Position numbers and translations under genes: made by a program. The notes beneath the pieces are model-generated. The model was not told the origin of the DNA. It saw only the letters and a list, made by a program, of their open reading frames with translations, and searched no databases. A stretch of DNA of 64,000 nucleotides, taken from NCBI RefSeq assembly GCF_020520425.1, contig NC_079491.1:4885143-4949142 (forward strand). The letters are read 5' to 3'. This DNA comes from Spinacia oleracea (lineage: Eukaryota; Streptophyta; Magnoliopsida; Caryophyllales; Amaranthaceae). Each line of letters opens with the position of its first letter. The first letter of the stretch is position 1. Positions 58,212-64,000 of this stretch are shown in pieces.

Positions 58212-60252
58212 TACTTTTATATTTGAGTACTCGGCTAAAAACATCTTTAATTACAGATTTTCCTTAATGACTTTCCTCTCATTTCCTCCCTCATTTTCAC
58301 CTTCTTATCCAACAATACCACATTCGTAACTTCCGTTATTTTTTATTATTTTTGATATATAACTTTCGCCACTAACAACTAAGATTTCTAACAAATATTA
58401 TAAATATAGAAAATTATTCTACCCTATACGAGATAACTATTTTTCATTTGTTCATTCTGAAATAAAAAAAGGACCCACGTGCAATGTAGAGAGTATTGTG
58501 GCAGCAGTGCAGGCGGCATACATGTTGAATACAAGATATGTGTTATTCCATCTATTCAAGAAATCATTAATCGATGTTCGAGAATATTATGGGAGAACGT
58601 ATTAAGGTGCGTCACTGCGCATGGGATATGTTTAGCTGCAGATTACCCCGAGATAGGCGGAAAACATCCACCCAAAGAGAGGGAAAACGATTGCGGAATA
58701 CCGAGGGTCAGCTTTCGCAGCATATGAGCATCATACGACAATGCAATCATGCGCGAGTTCTCATACATCGAGTAATTGTTGTTTTGAGAGTTTGTTCGCA
58801 GCTGAGGTTACTAAAAGATGACCCATACCGTGTATAGTTATGAGTTATATATTAAGAGAGAAATGGGCATGTGGTGAAGCGAGGAAGGTTTGTTGATATA
58901 ACTCAAGAATATGATCCGGTTATCGATATTACAAACCCTATTAAGAATTTTTACATTTTTGAGGTAAAATATGAGTATTCCAATCTGATTTTTTCAAACA
59001 ATTTAATGAATATTTAGATTTGAAAGTATGCTAATAGAGTACGTTTGTCCTAATTGAAAATTATGAGTTATTACTCTTCCGTATACTAGATAACTATTTT
59101 TTATTTTTTCTAATTGAAAACTATGAGTTTTAATTATACGTTGTTTTTAAAATAAAAAAGTAAAAAAAAAACTTCATAAATATTGGATTATCTTTTAAAA
59201 AAAATTATGGAGTCATGACACTTTGCTTAACTAATTGTGCTGTAAACCTCGGCGCCCTCTCCAAATCCAATCAATTTTCTAAAAGAACAATGAGATGACC
59301 AAATAAGAAAATTCAACATATAATTAGTTATTTTTATTTGGTGCGGGAAGAGGATGTCAATGCAAACTCCGAAAACACACACACAAAAAAAAGACAAGAA
59401 ATTGAGCCATGTTAATCTGGTGCAGGGCAGAAGATGGGTAGAATCCTATATTTATAAGAGAACATTATGATGCATTTACACTTTTCAAGAGTTTTCGCCT
59501 CTTAGCTAGAATTATGTAGGCCTTATTACTTCCATTTCAGTTACTCACATGACATATATTCTAGAGCATTCTATACTTATTCCAATCATAGCGTCAGTTA
59601 GCTTCTTCTGCAATTTTTAGTTATATGTTGATATAGTAATCCCTCCGTCCATATCATAATGCATGTTCTAACATTTTTATGGGAATTAAGATATTAGGAA
59701 ATGACAGGACTAAGAATTAATATTGTTGTACTTTTACTAGAACATTACACAATATATACAATAAAGTTTGGAGGCGAGAGTGAGATTGTTGAATAAAAAA
59801 GGAACTCAAAAAACACATTTTTCATAGTAAAATAATTAATTATAACACATATTTTTTACCTAAAATTAGGCAAATTTGAATATTTAAAGTGTTTGATCGA
59901 TAAAGGTATGTTGCCAAAAATTAGATGATTAAATAGGAAAGTGTTAAATAGGCACAACATTTTAGGACATCCTAAAGCCCTGTTTGTTTAAGAGGGAAAC
60001 CATCCTGGAGAAATATAGTTTTCCTTACTTTCCTCTATTTGTTTGGGCAACCTAACTGAAGGGAAAGTGGGACATAAAAGAGTTTCCATAGATGAAAATA
60101 TTTTTTCCTTTGCAATATTTGGAATGTCATACTTTTCCTTCTCTTCCCCTACCTCTCTCCTCTTCCAATGTGTTTTGCCTCTCCCTCTTTGTCGTGTTTT
60201 TGTCGATATCAATTATCGACCAAGTACAGTTCATTTTTTGAATATTATTTGA
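58212..60252. other. Intergenic, no gene recognised
   Basis: The stretch 58470-58960 is less AT-rich and has overlapping open frames (82 and 87 codons), but I recognise no family. CCCTCCGTCCATATCATAAT at 59641 resembles a Stowaway left end without a clear partner. GCCCTGTTTGTTTAAGAGGG near 59976 looks like one MITE end. Confidence 0.45.
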
Positions 60253-60649
60253 CTAGTTTTAAGCCCGTGCGATGCACAGATTTGTATTTAGTTTTGTACC
60301 ATTATATATGTTATATATTTAGCAAATGAATTTATCTATTTCTAAGTCCATTTAATTAAACTATTTAAGTAGTGCATTTATTTAATTCAGTTTCTATTGT
60401 AGATCTTATTATTACGCAGTAGTATATCATCTCTTGTGAAGTTGTAGTTTATTATGATACAAACTCTACTTTTTTAATAGTAAGCTCTATTTTTTCTAAA
60501 ACTATTTTAGCTATTGTTGGAGACGTGGAAGTAGCGAGGTAGTACTGAGTTGATAATGTCTTGTATAATTGTAAATTCAGCCTTTTGTTAATCCTCTTTG
60601 AGTAGATTTTTTTGTGATATCGTAATTTAATCTTCGTAATATTATTATA
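60253..60649 (-). mobile_element. Helitron 3' end, reverse orientation (partial)
   Basis: On the minus strand the sequence ends GTGCATCGCACGGGCTTAAA then ACTAG and T at 60253. This is the Helitron 3' terminus type also seen at 2454 and 42707. The 5' end is unclear, perhaps displaced by the Helitron at 60650. Confidence 0.5.
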
Positions 60650-61257
60650 CTAGTTAGTGCCTCGGGCGATGCCCCGGATTGTTGCATATAGTTCAATTTT
60701 TTAGTCATTTCAAATTTCACTTATAAATTTATTTATATAGCAGTTTGAAAATAATATGAATTTCATTACATATGCAGTTTAAAAATAAAATTGGTTAACC
60801 AACAATCGATAAACTAATTTTTTTGAGTAATTTTGCATTTCTCGTGTAAATATTTATTCTTTGTACTTCTTTTACTCATGACTTGTTTGAGTTACAAAGC
60901 CGAAACATATTTAGTGGAAAAGAACACATTTGATTAGTTAAAAGAAAGCGCAACATTATTTTTTCCTATGATTTTCTCTGTTAATATCATGGTTTTGTGT
61001 TTATTCTAAATATATTTCTAGAAAAGATAAATGATTCGATTAGTAATTGAATAAAAATTAAGAAACTTTTTGTTACCATAGATTATTATTCAAATATATA
61101 AATTTGGTCATTAAAGGTTTATGCATTCATAAGTACGGATTTTCTCTTTTTTAATTATTTTAGAGTCATAAGTTGTGTCATTGGAGTGATGGTTAAGACA
61201 TTACATTAACATATAAGATGTCATGGGGTGCCTGAGAATAGTATATATATATATAGA
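60650..61257 (-). mobile_element. Non-autonomous Helitron (608 bp), reverse
   Basis: Minus strand begins TCTATATATATATATACT after A (61257) and ends CACTAACTAG before T (60650), with the hairpin CCGGGGCATCGCCCGAGG just inside the 3' end. Follows the A/T insertion rule. No genes inside. Confidence 0.75.
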
Positions 61258-61590
61258 TTCCTATTTCTAAGTTCCATTTTTTATGCTCTTAGACATTTTT
61301 TCCATAGACGAATGGTTAGGATTTCTTTGGTTGTTGAATGCTCCCCGCTTACCTATTTTTCTCACACATCTATATTTACTTCATGTATCCTAAATGGGAG
61401 GATCACTAAATACAAAATCATAAAAAAATGCTAGCACAAAAACTCAACTACTTGTTGGTACTCCATATAAAACTACTTTGAGTAAACAAAAAAAAGTCTT
61501 ACTCCGTATTTTACAAAGCTAAAAATTGGCCATGAATCATGATCACTAAAAAATATGTTGATATCTACAAAAGACTACCTACATCATAAC

Positions 61591-62127
61591 TAGACCTGTC
61601 AAACGCGTCGGTCGGGTCGGGTTGTAAAAAATTACTTTCGGGTTCGGGTTGAATCGGTTCGGTCAATTTCGGGTTCGGGTTTACAAATGCTTGTTCAAGA
61701 CCCAGAACTTTCGGGTTCGGGTCGACCCAACGGGTTGAGAGATTTTAAAACGCACATTATATTTTCATTAATTTAGGTGATAAATATACAAAATATTGGC
61801 ACAAATTAACAAATTTTCCTACGAAAGTTTATATTTAGTCAAATTTAACCATAAAATGGCGTATAATTCAAATTAAAATCATATTACACACACCAATAGT
61901 AAAAACAACGTGTCTATTATGCTTAAATTTTCTCATAATCTCATTTATTACTATAAATATAATGATTTTCAATCGGTCGGGTCCAAAACGGGTTCGGTCG
62001 GGTTTTGACCCATTCCTTTTCGGGTTGCTCGGGTTCGGATAAAATCGGGTCACGGGTCACAAAATCTTGTTCAGGACCCAGTATTTTCGGGTCGGTTTTC
62101 GGGTCGGGTCAATTTTTGACAGCTCCA
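61591..62127. mobile_element. hAT-type MITE (537 bp) with exact 8-bp TSD
   Basis: Ends TAGACCTGTCAAA and TTTTTGACAGCTCCA are flanked by ATCATAAC at 61583-61590 and 62128-62135. Interior ends are rich in CGGGTTCGGGTCG-type motifs in both orientations. Confidence 0.85.
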
Positions 62128-62135
62128 ATCATAAC

Positions 62136-62789
62136 TCATAGGTATCCCACAAGTCATATGTGAGCTTTGAAAGCAAAAAATAAATCAAAGATTGTGTTAC
62201 AAAGGACTTTACTTAAGAGTGAAAATATCTAAAATTACGTTTCCCTTATAAATTCAAAAACCTCCAACAATTAATTAGTCGTATGAAGTCATACCTTATT
62301 ACCTTGTGTCCATTTTTTTTTAAAACCCAAATTTAACAAGCTTGCTGCCTTGTTGGAAGTACTTAGCATTGCAAGAATCTACTTTACGTAGCACTGAAGC
62401 ACAAATCTAACATCAATCTCAATTTTGTTTTTAGAATTCCTAAAAGGATAAATATACCATCAATCACTTAAAACAACCAATTGAATTCAGTCCTAAACAC
62501 CCAATTGAATTTAATTTCAACCAGTCATCAACAAACTTCCTATGTGACAAGATTAGGTGTTGAGAAAATCCAATCAATAAATTTCCTCAATTATAAAATC
62601 AATTAAAGTAGAACAAACGATTAAAAGTTAAGATTTAAAATCACAAAATTCAGATCCGTTTATATTCCATATATCTGCACTGCAGTTGAACAGAGTAAAC
62701 CCTAATAAAAAACCAAATGCAGAAACCAGAAATCCTAATTAAACCTTCTAAATACATAGTTTTCCAGAAATTCATAGCCAAAAGTCAAT
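62136..62789. other. 3' flank of H2B, no gene recognised
   Basis: AT-rich; includes the presumed H2B 3' untranslated region. No other feature recognised. Confidence 0.5.
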
Positions 62790-63236
62790 CTAAGAGCTGG
62801 TGAACTTGGTAACCGCTTTGGTTCCTTCAGAAACGGCGTGCTTAGCGAGTTCACCGGGAAGAACAAGCCTCACAGCAGTTTGAATCTCCCGAGAAGTGAT
62901 GGTAGGCTTCTTGTTGTAGCGAGCAAGTCTGGCTGATTCCTGGGCAAGCTTTTCGAAGATGTCGTTGATAAAGCTGTTCATTATGCTCATCGCCTTGCTG
63001 GAGATTCCGATGTCAGGGTGAACTTGCTTGAGAACCTTGAAGATATAGATCTTGTAGGTTTCGACGCTCTTCTTGTGTCTCTTCTTCTTCTTGTCGCCGG
63101 CGGCTGCTCCGGCTTCTTTCGGAAGCTTCTTGCCGGCCTTTGGCTTCTTCTCTGCTGGTGCTTTCTCGGCGGCGGCGGCCTTCTTCTCCTCCACAGGCTT
63201 CTTCTCGGCGGGCTTCTTTTCTGCTTTTGGCGCCAT
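62790..63236 (-). CDS. Histone H2B
   Basis: Single exon, 148 residues, from ATG at 63236 ([13 protein letters not shown]); an in-frame upstream start at 63317 is rejected because MAPKAEKKP is the conserved H2B start and the leader has no match. Residues 1-55 are the lysine/alanine-rich tail. The histone fold follows: [76 protein letters not shown]. The C-terminal AVTKFTSS holds the lysine that is monoubiquitinated in plants. H2B pairs with H2A in the nucleosome core. Promoter elements are listed separately. No lesion seen. Confidence 0.98.
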   Translation of the reverse strand: MAPKAEKKPAEKKPVEEKKAAAAEKAPAEKKPKAGKKLPKEAGAAAGDKKKKRHKKSVETYKIYIFKVLKQVHPDIGISSKAMSIMNSFINDIFEKLAQESARLARYNKKPTITSREIQTAVRLVLPGELAKHAVSEGTKAVTKFTSS

Positions 63237-63355
63237 TGGTGATATAGAAAGAGGTTTTTTGAGGAGAGAGAATGTGAATTGGGGGTGATTTTCAGAGAAG
63301 GGAAAGTAAGGAGACAAATGAGAATAGGATAGAAAATGGTTGAAGTTCGGAATTG

Positions 63356-63363
63356 TTTATATA
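63356..63363 (-). promoter_or_regulatory. TATA box of H2B
   Basis: TATATAAA on the minus strand, about 120 bp upstream of the H2B ATG, which leaves room for a leader of about 90 nt. A CCAAT box lies about 22 bp further upstream (63384-63388). Confidence 0.85.
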
Positions 63364-63402
63364 GGAACAAGAGATTTCTTCGGATTGGTTCATAAGTCTT
63401 CA

Positions 63403-63420
63403 CACGGATCGGTGACGTGG
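63403..63420 (-). promoter_or_regulatory. Plant histone type I element (hexamer + octamer)
   Basis: Minus strand CCACGTCACCGATCCGTG matches the plant histone type I element, consensus CCACGTCANCGATCCGCG, at 17 of 18 positions (N not scored as a mismatch). It joins the ACGTCA hexamer and a reversed octamer, and drives S-phase and meristem expression of plant histone genes. Confidence 0.85.
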
Positions 63421-63627
63421 ATAGAATTTTAGAACCGATACAGTTTTCAAAATTTTGGAGTTTGTGAAGCGAAATTTTGCGAAATTTTAAATTTCACCAG
63501 CTTCGCGCGTCTGTATCTAGGCTCAAGGGTTTTGATGGGCTTCCTTAACCCCTTTGGGTAAATATATTTGGGCTGGTAGATTTAAGTAGTCAAATATGGT
63601 GGTAGGCTATTGGGTGTGGAGTAGATT

Positions 63628-64000
63628 TTAGCCCGTGTGCGATGCACGTGTTCTATTAATTGTTAAGTCAAAATAAAAAAATTATGTATAGTAACTGCTA
63701 TAGTTTATATATTATATTATATTAGTTTTTTATTTTAGATTGAATTTCATTTTAGATTTATTTTTAACTATTAGAGTGTTATGAAGTTGTATATGCGTAA
63801 TATTAGTAATTAATTAATAAAAATATCTATGTGCCACCTAACTATTTATCTACGTGGCACTCGACTTTTTTATTTAAAAATAATTTTGAAATCTTATTTT
63901 TCATTGGTTGAAACCATTAAGATTACCTACGTGGCGCTCTAATAATGCATTAGTATTTGATTTTGGATTGAATTTTATTTTAGATTAGTGTTTGAGTTTA
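63628..64000 (-). mobile_element. Helitron of the GCCACGTAG family, reverse, cut by window edge
   Basis: Minus-strand 3' end GTGCATCGCACACGGGCTAA then AATCTAC, close to the CTAG ends at 2454 and 42707 but with CTAC. Interior motifs GTGGCACTCGAC, TTCATTGGTTGAAACC and CTACGTGGCGCTC match, inverted, those in 1815-2454. Continues past 64000. Confidence 0.65.

Noticed and set aside
63018-63403. Open frames on both strands overlapping H2B
   Set aside because: Low-complexity shadows of the lysine/alanine-rich H2B tail.

Overview
The window is plant nuclear DNA: AT-rich and gene-poor, with spliced GT-AG genes, F-box/DUF295 (SKIP23-like) and F-box/LRR genes, a plant histone H2B with plant-type promoter elements, and dense hAT, MULE, Stowaway, Helitron, CACTA, LINE and SINE insertions. 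It looks like a dicot. The repeat style recalls Caryophyllales/Amaranthaceae, but that last step is an impression only.

Region 1 (about 0-31 kb) is a tandem array of five related genes on the minus strand. Each combines an F-box + DUF295 exon with small linker exons and a separate 3' exon coding a helical/coiled-coil module that resembles PEARLI 4 or MATH/coiled-coil plant proteins. I label them E (76-1660, decayed), A (4369-8262, split by a hAT element), B (15952-20571, intact, 645 aa), C (22196-25857, decayed) and D (27976-30804, F-box part intact, tail frameshifted). Exon phases agree across copies, so the fusion predates the array.

Between these genes lie Helitrons, a SINE, a probable solo LTR, a small ORF with 32-residue repeats (10303-10959), and a Pack-MULE (11941-14524) with identical 90-bp inverted ends. 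The Pack-MULE carries F-box/LRR and TPLATE fragments and is itself inserted in a hAT element.

Region 2 (32.4-41.8 kb) is a 9.1-kb composite element between two long (TA)n tracts. It has inverted ends, fragments of at least three host genes (DUF4378/TRM-like, ARM repeat, F-box/LRR), two tRNA-like sequences and a 2.5-kb array of palindromic repeats.

Region 3 (41.8-49.9 kb) holds Helitrons, DUF295 gene remains, MITEs, and a three-exon F-box/LRR gene (46060-48672) with one frameshift and a hAT MITE in its second intron.

Region 4 (49956-57913) is a complete CACTA transposon with a 3-bp TSD. Its eight-exon gene reads open throughout and joins a tnp2 transposase to a Ulp1/C48 protease-like domain (1485 aa).

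Region 5 (58-64 kb) contains Helitron ends, a hAT MITE with an exact 8-bp TSD and an intact histone H2B gene (62790-63236) with a histone type I promoter element, TATA and CCAAT. A reverse-oriented Helitron runs off the right edge.
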